In this document: positions 22,262 through 32,206 of the stretch, piece after piece
Numbering within the stretch: position 1 is the stretch's first letter
Layout: every line of letters begins with the position of its first letter
Source of the DNA: Xanthoparmelia taractica
Taxonomy: Eukaryota; Ascomycota; Lecanoromycetes; Lecanorales; Parmeliaceae
Direction of reading: 5' to 3'
DNA length: 36,688 nt
Assembly: GCA_033085395.1 (NCBI GenBank)
Contig: MU853210.1
Location: forward strand, 1-36,688
Position numbers and translations under genes: made by a program
The notes under the pieces: generated by a model
Told to the model about the DNA's origin: nothing
Seen by the model: only the letters and a program-made list of their open reading frames with translations
Databases searched by the model: none

Positions 22262-23734
22262 TCAATCCTGCTTATCGGTACATTTTTGATCGAGCCATCT
22301 CGCAAAGTCTACGCACGGCTGATCCACAAACCTCCAAAAAAAATCCGACGCCCACACAATAGGTATACCCGTCAGCACAAGCCCAGCCAACCACTGAAAA
22401 TGATAGCCCCAAAACCCAGCGGCGTCCCTGCCGCCATTCAAGCGGAAAACGGGCTCCATGGTGAAGTCGACGGCGTGCATCACGGGCCCGTGCATCAGAT
22501 AGAGCGCATAGGATATCGAGGCCCAGTACTGGACGAACGGCGTGGTCAAGATCTTCTGCAATGGAGCCAACTGATGGCATGCGCCCACGATTAAGAAAGC
22601 TACCGGTATGAACCAGAAGGTGTCAGGACAGGGATTATCCGGCGATCTCTGCTGCAGCCAGCGAAAGAGAGGGACTTCGTGCGCGTTATTTACAGGCCAG
22701 CCGCAGATGTAGAGCGCTAATACTAGCATACCCCACCAGAAGAATCTCCAAGTCTTGCCGATCGCACGCTTGACCGAAGACGGGAGATTGATGCTGAAGT
22801 CATCGCTGTTCTTCTCCAAGTCGCTCGCTGACTCCAGTGCCCCAGCCTGCGCGTTCTTGTACTCCTCCTGGATCAGCCCAAACTCCGCAATCAGAGCCCC
22901 GCCCAGAAACTCAGCGGGCGCCCAATGCTTGCACAGTAGCGTATACCAAATCAAACCCGCCGTCCCCGCAACTCTCACCCACGCCTTACACCTCGACAAC
23001 CCCATAACCGTCACGAACAGAACCATCGACATGGCAAACTCAATCGGAATCGTCCACAAATGCCCATCATACGGCGGACCCGCCCTCTGATCCCAATCCC
23101 ACGGCTGCGACACAAACACCCCAATCTCGCGCAAACAGTGCCTCAGCTCGGGCCAAAACCCGCCCTCGACAAACGGCGGGAAACCCCAGCTATTATGCAT
23201 GAACCAGAAACTCACAAACGTCGACGCCACGCAGGGCAAATAGAGCCGTAGCCCGCGCCGAAACACAGACGACGAGAGCGTCGCGTGCAGATCTGCGTAT
23301 TTGTGCGCGCGGGCTAGTTTGAGCGGTTTGAGTGAGAGGACGAAGCCGGATATTACGAAGAAGACGTGCACGAAGGGCCGGCCGGTGTAGATTACGCGGA
23401 CGAAGGGTAGTTGGAGGGGCGAGGAGTGCATTTTGTCGTCGGCGATGCCGTAAGGGGCGTTGAGGCGGGGCGCGAAGTTGGAGGTGTAGTGGAGGAGGCA
23501 GACGGACAGGGAGGCGAGACCGCGGAGGCCGTCGAGGTAGGCGGTTGGGTGGAGACGGGTGGGTTTGGATTGGGATTGGGAGGGCAAGATCCGGCGTTGG
23601 AGCGGGGTAGGGAGCAGGGTGACGAGTATCTTCTTGAGGTGGAGGGTGCGAGGATCGTGGGTGGTGGGGTGGTTGGGGGCGGCGAGAAGGCCGTGCTTGC
23701 TCGAAGGTTGCGGTACGTCGTTCTCGCTCTCCAT
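22262..23734 (-). CDS. Acyltransferase 3 family membrane protein
   Basis: A single-exon frame of 490 residues starts at the ATG at 23734. After a ~60-residue polar, Pro-rich leader comes YLDGLRGLASLSVCLLHY (about 66-83), the N-terminal hallmark of acyltransferase 3 with its conserved Arg and His82. The next core segment is FVHVFFVISGFVLS. Several more hydrophobic segments follow, giving about 8-10 membrane passes, with GHLWTIPIEFAMSM in the middle and YWASISYALYLMHGP near the end. These enzymes transfer acyl groups to sugars, lipids or secondary metabolites in membranes. Substrate is unknown. The 5' half is notably GC-rich, which explains the long antisense frames there. No biosynthetic partners are adjacent, so a pathway cannot be proposed. 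Confidence 0.88.
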   Translation of the reverse strand: MESENDVPQPSSKHGLLAAPNHPTTHDPRTLHLKKILVTLLPTPLQRRILPSQSQSKPTRLHPTAYLDGLRGLASLSVCLLHYTSNFAPRLNAPYGIADDKMHSSPLQLPFVRVIYTGRPFVHVFFVISGFVLSLKPLKLARAHKYADLHATLSSSVFRRGLRLYLPCVASTFVSFWFMHNSWGFPPFVEGGFWPELRHCLREIGVFVSQPWDWDQRAGPPYDGHLWTIPIEFAMSMVLFVTVMGLSRCKAWVRVAGTAGLIWYTLLCKHWAPAEFLGGALIAEFGLIQEEYKNAQAGALESASDLEKNSDDFSINLPSSVKRAIGKTWRFFWWGMLVLALYICGWPVNNAHEVPLFRWLQQRSPDNPCPDTFWFIPVAFLIVGACHQLAPLQKILTTPFVQYWASISYALYLMHGPVMHAVDFTMEPVFRLNGGRDAAGFWGYHFQWLAGLVLTGIPIVWASDFFWRFVDQPCVDFARWLDQKCTDKQD

Positions 23735-24787
23735 GTTGCTGGGCGATGGGACTTTTAGTTTGGGAGAAGAGGAGTATGAAAGGAAAGGAGAAAAAGATCA
23801 AAAAGAAAAAGCTTTCGGTGTACGTATGTATATATTACATCGATATCATGAGAAATCGAGCTACTTGTTGTAGACGATTCTGCCGACCGCCGCCCAAACC
23901 CCTTTCTCAACCTGATCCCGACCAAGCTTGAACCCATAATCGTTATCATATTACCTTTATAGGTGTGTCGACCTCCCCTTTTTTTCAAGGTGCCAAGTAG
24001 TTTCACCTCCCTTCGCATCACCAACCCGCCGTACCCGCCCCGCTCAAGCGATCGCCCACCCACCCACCCCGCCAAGACAACCGCGCCGTGCAACTGAAAC
24101 ACGGCTGAAACCGACGGTCGGAACACAGTTTGCGCCAGGAGGCACTTTTCACAAAACTACTTCTAGACCCTCCCTTTCCGCCTTCCTCGATATGGCTAAG
24201 CGGGGAGTATGATACAGTATGATAGGAAGAGGAAAAGAGTTGGGCGAGACTTAAGTTTTGGACGAGTTTGGGGAGGATGGGATGGATGTTCGAATATAAG
24301 GAAATTTCCGTGATGTATGTATGTGTTTGATTCCCCCTGACAGATGGTAGTATGTATATGCATGGTTGCTATTAATATCGTGGCTGGGGTCTGGGAGGTT
24401 CTTCGCATGCCTTTCGATAATGGGGAGGCCGAGCTTTGTGTTGCTGATCACGGAGACGGGGTTTTGGGTTTGGTGGTTGCTGGGCGAAAAGGGATATGAT
24501 GGTGCGTTGTGGCGGTATGTAGGGCGATGAGGGGGATGGGGGTGGAGAGGAGAGGGGAAGAGGAAGGGGGGGGGGGGGGAAAGAGAGAAGAGAGGAGGTA
24601 AGAAGGTTAGGGAAGTATCAATTAGTGGTTGAGAATGGAGACTAAAAGGGTACGGATAGATGGATGATACTCAGAAGGCTTTCGGATTCAGAAATGAGAA
24701 ATCTTCGCTCGGTTTCAAACAACTATCATTGGTGTAGCTTCTTTCTAATCCAAGAGAGACTCTTAATGCTCTGCGCTGTTGTCTTCT
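23735..24787. other. Intergenic region with purine-rich and poly-G tracts
   Basis: This gap between two minus-strand genes holds C-rich CCCACC clusters (24056-24071) and a long G/A-rich stretch at 24525-24600 that includes a 14-nt G run (24566-24579). Such tracts could form G-quadruplexes but are also common simple sequence. No gene is supported. Confidence 0.5.
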
Positions 24788-25564
24788 CTACGAAATAATG
24801 AGAGCAAAGGCACCGAGTACTGCTAATGCCACTTTAGAGTGACCTTTCGTTTTGACAGCAGCCCCCACGAATGGCTGAGTACTACCGGTCGGCATCGGCC
24901 CACCTGTGGCCCCTGTCGCGGCAACCGATATATTCGCAACAGCCTGGGTGCTTGAGAAAACAATCCGCCCATACTTTTCGGTTACCGACTGGCCGCCAAC
25001 ATCAAAAACAGACTGCAAAGGCTGAACCGTCGGTATCGCAAATGTGGTCATACCACCAATCACCAAGCCATATGAGCCTAGCGAAATTGGAGTTCCAGAT
25101 ACTGTGACGCCCGGTCCATTGTTGGAGATGGTGCTTCCTGCAATGGCTACACCGGCTGGTCCTGCTGCAGCGATTTGGCCAGCGACTATGTAAAGGGGTG
25201 CTAAGCCGGAGGTAGGGAAGGGAATGGTGCTGGTGCCGATGTATAGGGCGGTGTAGCCAAGGGATACGGGCGTATCGTCAATAGAGGTGCCAGGCGCGTT
25301 GCGTGTGAGTGTTGCATTGCCGACGACAACTTGAGGCGGGAGTACAGTTACAGTGACGGCTCCTAGAGCGGCCGTGGCAGGTTGTGGGGTGAGAGGAGTA
25401 GCTGCATGAATTCAATTTCGGGTTCGAAATGAGGTCGAAGCCAAGAAAACAAGGATAGTGAACTTACTGGCTGGATTCTGGATATCGTCAGTTGTACTGG
25501 TGATGCCGGTGAATGCAGCATGGGTGGCAGCACAAAGGATGGACAGCAGGATTGTATATTTCAT
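24788..25564 (-). CDS. Secreted, probably GPI-anchored repeat protein
   Basis: Two exons, 25564-25468 and 25401-24788, surround a 66-bp intron (GTAAGT..ATGCAG) and give 236 residues. Residues 1-16 form a signal peptide (MKYTILLSILCAATHA). Two copies of a ~38-residue motif follow, about 57-94 and 115-155, each with a core like GTPISLGSYGLVIGG preceded by an N-G-P-G turn. This motif is common in fungal secreted and cell-wall proteins. A Ser/Thr/Gly/Pro-rich segment and a short hydrophobic C-terminus (VALAVLGAFALIIS) fit a GPI-anchor signal. Location at the wall or plasma membrane is likely. The biochemical role is unknown. The gene is intact. Confidence 0.8.
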
Positions 25565-26319
25565 CGTAGAGCTTTGCTTAGAGCGATGACCAGGGATGGA
25601 TGATAGCGAATGATCGTGATTGCCGTCAGGGTAATGGGTACGCGAGTGTGTAGTTCAATGGATGGAGTCTTTTAATGAACATCGATCTTGGACCGGACGA
25701 CTTGGGAGTTGCGAGTATGCAGGATGCCGTCATAGGCTTGTATAGTGTCGGAGTTGTTCGCCTGCCTTCCTTGGATTCGACGACTTGCATGAATCAATGC
25801 ATTGCCATGCAGCTGTTCAGCCATGAGTTTTCGCATTCCAAATACTTCGTCCAATCAGAGGCAGTCGTTCTATCAATGCAGTCTTCGACCCAAGCAGCTG
25901 TCCCTGCTCATCTGGTCGTGGAGGTGCAGTCCTTTCAGAGCATTGCTGATTAATGTGGGACGCCGTCGCTACATGTTAGCAGCCTTGCTAGCTTAGCCAG
26001 ACCGCCTAGTTGAAGACGGAGAGGCTGGCTGGGCTAACAGATGAGCGGACACTGTCACTGGTGAAATGTCACAGAGCTTATGTAAATGTTGCCAACTTGC
26101 TCCATAGTCCCTGCTACATTCTTGCAGCTAGGGATGAAGCGAGAATCGTGCTGGGTTTAAGGAGCCACGAGAGATGGAAATTATTAACCGTACCTTGGCG
26201 TGCAAAGATATCTGGCGGCTTAGTCAGCTAAAGTCCCCTGCAAGATCCTTAGTCATCAACAATCTACCAAACCAGACGAAGACGACGTTATAAGTCCCAC
26301 CACAGAAGCCAATGACACC
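25565..26319. other. Intergenic region between divergent genes
   Basis: This 755-bp gap separates two divergent starts and probably carries both promoters. Short frames on either strand (for example 25675-25953) have no protein-like features and I do not call them. Confidence 0.6.
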
Positions 26320-27328
26320 ATGTCTGCCTCCGAGATATATCCCGGTGCATTTTCAAGGTCTACCGCAATGGAGAAGCAAATGAGTCGTTCCAAATCACTC
26401 GCGACCAGTTCGTCGCTGACCGAAAGGCCGACGTACGGGGAACAGCCAACCCATCTGTCATGAACAACCCATTCTGGATTTCCCAGGTCGGCCCAGGGGG
26501 TCTCCAGGCGTGGAATGCTCGAATAGTCTTTGGAAACGCAGAAAACCCTTTCTTAGCCTCGGAAGACCCGGTGTGGTGCTTCAGTCGTTTTGGTGCTACG
26601 TACACAAAGCTTCCCGAGTCCCGACGGGCGCGTCGTCTGCATAGGTGGCGAGCATGAGGATGGCTACGATCCAGATTTCTGCATCTACAATGGTGAGTGT
26701 TCCACAGGATACTATGATCGACCTGCTCAGTCGCTGTGCTCGATTCCCACCCTGAGTTCGAGTCACTGGCACCCCTGTCACTTATGTCACCCTTGCCCCG
26801 CTGACTGTACGGGTCGGCAGATGTAGTAGTCATCGATGCACCGCGAAAGAGCGATCCACTTCCACTGCTCACACCAGAATGCATCAAGATCTATGGGTAA
26901 GTCCCGCCAACATCTCTTTCACTCCGCTGCCATGACTCACGACAATCAGGTATCCAATCGATGTCTTCCCACCAACAGACTTCCATACGTCTAAATACTA
27001 TGCAGATCCAAAAACCGGCAAAGAATTTATCTTCATCATCGGCAGACTCGACTACGCCAACCAAGCTTCGCGTGATCGGACGGACGTTTACAGACTTGAT
27101 CTAAGCGATTTCAGCATACACAGAGTGGAAATGTCCGGTGCAGGTCCTATTGGAGGAACACGTAAATACAAGGCCGAGCTCCTCAACCAAAATGAGCAAT
27201 CTGTTATTAGAATAACGACGGAAGAGGACGGAAGCTCCAGCACGAGGACTCGGGAGGGTAAAGAGCTCGTGACGACAAAGGAAAGCAAGGTGTTTACGCT
27301 GCGCATCCACGATATGAGATGGATCTGA
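26320..27328 (+). pseudogene. Kelch-like uncharacterised fungal protein, two frameshifts
   Basis: Exons are 26320-26692, 26821-26896 and 26950-27328, with good donors and acceptors and consistent phases. Protein-like blocks include FVADRKADVRGTANPSVMNN, GGEHEDGYDPDFCIYND, IYGYPIDVFPPTDFHTSKYY and RTDVYRLDLSDFSIHRVE. They recall a family of fungal Kelch-like (beta-propeller) proteins of unknown function. Two breaks prevent continuous translation. The ATG frame (MSASEIYPGAF) is one base short of the next block at a T run (26350-26353). The first exon then shifts again where TCCCGA is repeated with a 7-nt period (26612-26617, 26619-26624). The rest reads cleanly to the TGA at 27326. The lesions could be true mutations or sequencing errors. 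Confidence 0.6.
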
Positions 27329-28721
27329 TGATAACTTGTGAGGCTGGCCCCTTTCTCCCAAATCGCGTCTCAGCTCTTCGAGCATGGGATACCCATCTTA
27401 GTGTACTCAATGAACGACCACTGTATGCCCACAAACATTCCAAACAGCACGAATCACAACCCAAGCAATAACCACTAGCGATCGCTCCTGACCATAGTGC
27501 ATGTACGAGCTGTTGCGCCCTAGCAGTTGCATCATTCATTAGATAGAGATCACACAGTCCAGCTACATATTCTATGCACACATCAACAATTAGAACGTGT
27601 AAGATCGCCATCTGTGATTCTAATGCTATGATATGACCTGTCTGCAATGTTTTCCATCAACTGCACCGAGGCTAAGTAAAGCGGGGAAAAGACCAGAACA
27701 AGTCGCACGAGGTAACAACCAGAGCAATGTAGTGGTCTTGTTACGGGAAGCATTCCAAGCTACTGGTAGGCCAACTCTTTGCCAATCAGACTCCTCTTGT
27801 CGGTGATTACAGGGTACGAGTGTCGTGGCACAGAGATGGAGAGCAGGTTGGGGGGTGAGGGAACGGGAACGACATACTACTTAGTCATTATCAATCAGCG
27901 AGAGCAAGGGCACAGCTATTATATGAATAGCTATGTAGTACTATGAGTAAGAGCTGGGTGTGTGGAGCCAATAATACCCTGCTCATGGAACCGGACGCCT
28001 AGACTTAGAAGCGATGCACACCATGAGCCATTTGCTCCGAAGCAAGATCAATTACCTGCTGTGAGGTACGAACAGGAGCCCCGAGCGACGCTATTAGCAG
28101 TGTGGTGCGTGTGGGCGCTGAAGTATTCCTGATGGATGAAGAGAGATTTAATCAATGTCCTTCGACCTTGAGCGCACAGTTCCGCGGGGAGAGGCTTTGT
28201 GGGAGGGATCCGACCGCTTGCTTTGCTTGTGATGTCGATAAGGTAGGCTTCAATACCCCCTTCCTGATTCTGAGACAGTACGCACAATCCAAAGTGCTGC
28301 GAATTGTCAACAGGGTAAAAGACAACCGCGGGGTTTTTAATCACTTACACCCTTGAGCTGACGAAGATATGATAATGAGTACGTTCTCAGTATTTTCTCT
28401 GGGCCATGAATGTCTGATTCCAATGTTGCGATGCTCCAACACGAGAACGACTTTGATCCCGGTGGTCCGTGGGTTAAAAACCTTCATGACTTTGCTTGGT
28501 ACTTCCCATACGCGAGTTTGGTTCATGCCCACGCGTTCATGACAGTCACGAGACTTGTAATCAGCATCAAGACCGCTCTCAGCCTTCAGCTCGGCCGCTC
28601 GGTCCACGTTGGTTATGAGATCGAGGTGAGCTTGATGCCTCGGCCGATAGCGACTTTGCCGGTTTCCTCCGACTAAAGGGCGAGGCTCCAATAGTGAAAG
28701 CCAAGTGTCAAGGACATTTTG
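27329..28721. other. Gene-poor region with weak minus-strand coding hints
   Basis: No firm gene. On the minus strand, a frame open from about 28490 can be joined through a consensus GTAAGT..CGCAG intron near 28344-28293 to a frame ending at 28048 (including GGIEAYLIDITSKASGRIPP). It has no ATG and I recognise nothing in it, so I leave it uncalled. Confidence 0.35.
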
Positions 28722-29153
28722 TCAATCAAGGTCCTCAGGGACGTTTGCTTTGATGCCTGGAAGGACGGTGTACACGACCTGTCGGGTTTTAATTGCTTCC
28801 CGAGCGGTGATAACCCGGACAAGGTAGCTAAGCAAGACGATTATGCGTGCAATGGCAGTCTGCTGATGCATGAGCAACCCGAATGGTCGACAGTGCGAAT
28901 CACTTACTCTGCTAGCCGGCAACTGCCTCATGACTGGTTGGCTGTAGCGAACAAGGACTGGATACGTCACGTGGGCATGTGTAACGTCAAGCCAGCGGAC
29001 GGCGTTAGCAGCGGTGGTCTCGGCGATTTGGATGGTCTCTTCACCATTGGCGTCGAGATTTAAGAGGAAGGTTTGGATCCTGGTGAGTATCTCAGTTGGT
29101 GTTGGGAGTGTGCGCCACGAGAGCACAATCTCTTCTGAACTTGGAGCCACTGA
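28722..29153 (-). CDS. Possible small spliced gene, 5' end uncertain
   Basis: A minus frame reads PTPTEILTRIQTFLLNLD, then a hydrophilic helical stretch up to RYSQPVMRQLPASR, and meets a perfect GTAAGT donor near 28900. The acceptor ..CCGACAG near 28789 leads in frame to VVYTVLPGIKANVPEDLD and a TGA at 28722-28724. Upstream, a GTATGT donor, a CTGAC branch and a TCAG acceptor ending at 29154 suggest another intron, but no in-phase ATG exon could be found. The product would exceed 110 residues. No family is recognised. Splice-site quality is the main support. Confidence 0.4.
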   Translation of the reverse strand, partial: SVAPSSEEIVLSWRTLPTPTEILTRIQTFLLNLDANGEETIQIAETTAANAVRWLDVTHAHVTYPVLVRYSQPVMRQLPASRVSDSHCRPFGLLMHQQTAIARIIVLLSYLVRVITAREAIKTRQVVYTVLPGIKANVPEDLD

Positions 29154-30022
29154 TTCGAACAATGGTCAGCGGGTACAAGGCTTGTGAGCTCTGCACTTGA
29201 AAGACATACTTGTGAATATGGGCAAGTGGGTAGAGCCGAGTTAGGACCTGACTGGCGTGACAAGAAGGTCGACTGGTAACTGTGGGACTGTGGAAGACAG
29301 ACAAGGCCGAGCGAACTGTTTGAGAAATGCAAAGGGCTGTGCGTAAAGAAGGGTGGTGACCGGGTCAGAAGATATATGATGCGAGATCGCAAGGTAATGA
29401 GGAGTTGGGTACGGGCCAGAAGGCGATCTTACGATGGTGGCAACTCCAAATACTGAACCCTGGCGATGTTAAACTGGCGTCACTTGAAAGAAAAGAAAAG
29501 GAACAGAAGATCTCAGTGATGGAGATAAGAGTGATTGAGCTGACGGTTTGATAATATGATAGAGATAAATTGAAATCTTGCTGTATAAAAAGAACGAAGG
29601 AATGAAGAAAAACGATGGATGGAAAGGTTGGAAAGAGGCCTTAAACACACCAGCTGAGGCGCTAATGTAACATATTTTCAAGAGAACGGTGAACCATTCC
29701 GTGACCAGGGTTGCATTGAACGTCATTAGGCAACCAGTTAATATGATATCGGAGACTGTCATCCGTAGCCAATCAGACCTTTTCACTGTGTACTCAGGTA
29801 TAGTAGGTATGCATTATCAGTTCATTCCAAGCAACATTCGAGATACATGATCAAGAGGTCTGAGAGGGGGGCATCTACACATAAGTTATATTTGAGCATG
29901 GCATATGATTTATGTAGATCTTATTAGGTAGCAAACCTCTTTGAACTCCTCCTCGTGAACATCGTACTGGCAATGTTAGTGTGCTCAGAAGAGATGGATA
30001 GTTGGTTTGCAGCCCCCACATT

Positions 30023-30074
30023 GATGCGGGCTTCTCCCCACCACCACCAGTCGCGGTGGGGAGAAGCCCGCATC
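30023..30074. repeat. Perfect 20-bp inverted repeat with 12-nt loop
   Basis: Bases 30023-30042 pair exactly with 30055-30074, leaving a 12-nt loop (30043-30054). I checked all 20 pairs; the stem is GC-rich. It lies outside any called gene. A related half-motif (GATGCGG then GGCTTC) recurs at 30193-30207. It could be a hairpin RNA precursor, a terminator-like or cruciform element, or a remnant of a small transposon. Confidence 0.85.
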
Positions 30075-30568
30075 CTCGCCCGTACCCACAGCAAATAGGC
30101 ATATGTCTTTGAGTTAAGAAACATCCATAGCCGTCTTAAGTCTCTGCCGACCGCGACGGCTTCCCCCCCAACCCCCGGTCCTGGGAGAAGAAGATGCGGT
30201 GGGCTTCGGGTGACATACGTGGACGATACCGGGACGACTCCCCCCCCTCAATCCTGCGAGAGACGCAACAAGTCTATATCAAAGCTCTTGAGTCACTCGA
30301 CGTCAACCACCACGACCCGTTGAGGAGTTGGCATTTTCGAAGGATTGTAAACACAGTTTGAAGGGTACACACCAACAACCAGCATGCGGAGGAGCAGTTC
30401 GAGGGCTCTTGTAGCAGACACGAAACACATAATACTTGCGATGTCGCCTGTGCCAATCAATCCCAGCGCGACCGGAAGATAGAGACTAATGCCGAGTTTT
30501 AAAATACCCGAGAAGGATACAGAAGGTAAGGCTGACTAGTATTAGCGCCGCCTGCCCTCCAATTAATT

Positions 30569-30588
30569 ACGATACGATACGATACGAT
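30569..30588. repeat. (ACGAT)4 microsatellite
   Basis: Four exact tandem copies of ACGAT. Similar CGATACGATA wording recurs about 175 bp downstream. Confidence 0.9.
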
Positions 30589-30995
30589 TTCCACCAATCC
30601 AAGCATCGAGAATGGCTGGTCTCGGCGGCAAATTAGCAGACTGACACGGCGACAGTCTGTATACTACCACAACATCCCCCACAAAGGCTACTACATTTGG
30701 GACTTTTCGCGGCGTGGGCACTACGAAGCACAACCCGGCCGCTGATACACCAATCACGTTATCGATACGATAATAGTATATAGTATCTCGAAGCGATCAA
30801 CCTTACGGCAGTCCCCAACAGAAGTAGGCTACATACTCACTACAGAAAGAACACTCCATCACGCGATGTCGAAGCTCGCCTCGACAACCCATATAATTTA
30901 AATACGTCATGCGAAGTACCGTCCTTAGCTGCTTCAAGATAAAGAGACGTCTATGCGATACGGTGGTGACTTCCCCCTCCAAAAAACCCCCCTTT

Positions 30996-31523
30996 TCACC
31001 TCACCACTTCCGCCTTCCTAAGCCCAAGCTCAAAATACGCAGTATGCACCCCCACCCTCACCAAACTCCCATACACCTCCCCCTTGCCATACAAATTCGT
31101 CATATGCCACAGCACATCCAGTACCTTGGCCACATCCGCCCCGCAAAACAGATCCTCCGTCGCGTGAAAGCGAAACAGGACGGGGCCGCTCTGCTCGTTA
31201 AAGTCCTCGATCGTGGCCAGGCGGCTGCGGGAGCGGGCCTTGGCGCCGATGAGGCTGATGCCTTCGAGGACGGCCATTTCGGAGGTGGGGTCCCAGGCGG
31301 GCGAGGGTCTGCGGTTGAGGACTTCGATGTTGGTGTCGTAGGATAGATGTCTGGTGAAGGGGGTGGGGGGCCAGTCGCGGAGGATGGGGGTTGGTGGTGG
31401 TGATGAGGACGGGATTGTGTTGTTGCGTGATGGAAGGCTTATTAGGGTTGGGCCGTTGAGGGGTAAGGAGAGGCTGAGACATGTTACTATTAGAGCAAAA
31501 AGGGGAAAAGATTTTGTTATCAT
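30996..31523 (-). CDS. Small secreted protein of unknown function
   Basis: A 175-residue frame starts at the ATG at 31523. The upstream in-frame extension is poorly protein-like and probably 5' UTR. Residues 1-21 are a clear signal peptide (MITKSFPLFALIVTCLSLSLP). A Ser/Pro/Thr-rich linker leads to a compact domain with WPPTPFTRHLSYDTNIEV, PVLFRFHATEDLFCGADVA and VLDVLWHMTNLYGKGEVYG. The mature part has only one cysteine, so it is not a typical disulphide-rich effector. The last 60 residues look well ordered and evolutionarily constrained. I do not recognise the family. An extracellular or cell-wall role is inferred only from the signal peptide. Confidence 0.7.
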   Translation of the reverse strand: MITKSFPLFALIVTCLSLSLPLNGPTLISLPSRNNTIPSSSPPPTPILRDWPPTPFTRHLSYDTNIEVLNRRPSPAWDPTSEMAVLEGISLIGAKARSRSRLATIEDFNEQSGPVLFRFHATEDLFCGADVAKVLDVLWHMTNLYGKGEVYGSLVRVGVHTAYFELGLRKAEVVR

Positions 31524-32206
31524 GTTTGCGTGAATGAAGAAAATAATATTTTGAGAAACATTGCAGAGCGGTAGGCAGTGGGGGTACATTTGTACTGTTG
31601 GCGCATACGCGGATCTGCTGTACTCGGTCGGTATCCGCGATATTCGGTCATTAGTGTCGGCAGAACGCTCCGAACTAAGCGATTGACAGGGATGCATTTG
31701 TAGGTGGCTGTAATGGAAAGCGCGCATTTTCAAACATGTGGCTGACGTTATACTGCGCGCACCTAACAACCGCGATCTTTAGGTGACCCGTAGAAAACCG
31801 AGCAAAAGGTTGCGGGAGAATACGAGAGGGATTGGGCTTTGTAGGCTGAGCGAGCGTCTAAGAAAAGGATGGGAAGGGGAGTGTTCAGAGATTAATGGAA
31901 CCACAATGCTGAAAAAAGGGTCGAAGTTCAGGCTGGAGGCGCGATGGATTGACAATATTGATGGGGGAATTGCTATCCTTTTTCTGGACCCGGTCTGCTC
32001 GCGAAGTGGGACGGAGGGGTAGTTGCCCATGATCATGCGACGGACGCTCTTTACCACGGCGCTCACCCAAGAGCCAGTCGTGAGGGGTTATCTGACAGTC
32101 CGATACCTCTGGCATGAGACAAGGGTTCAGTCGCAATTCATCGTAGAAATGACCAGTGCATCCGACCTAAGACGGGCAAATATCCTAGATAACGAGCAGA
32201 TACCTC
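31524..32206. other. Intergenic region
   Basis: About 680 bp between two minus-strand genes. Frames here start at GTG or are short, and show no domain. The left part is presumably promoter and 5' UTR of the small secreted protein gene. Confidence 0.6.

Larger units (their letters stand above)
29154..30995. other. Intergenic region, 1.8 kb
   Basis: No gene is supported. It contains a perfect 20-bp inverted repeat (30023-30074) and a pentanucleotide microsatellite (30569-30588), listed separately. The rest is AT-moderate sequence with short frames only. Confidence 0.5.

Noticed and set aside
23193..23801. Long alternate frames over the acyltransferase N-terminus
   Set aside because: They come from local GC-rich codon composition; the acyltransferase 3 frame has the conserved motifs.
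26755..26765. tRNA B-box-like GTTCGAGTC
   Set aside because: It lies in an intron and no A box or cloverleaf could be built around it.
30909..31346. 145-codon plus-strand frame
   Set aside because: It is antisense to the small secreted protein, which has a signal peptide and better composition.
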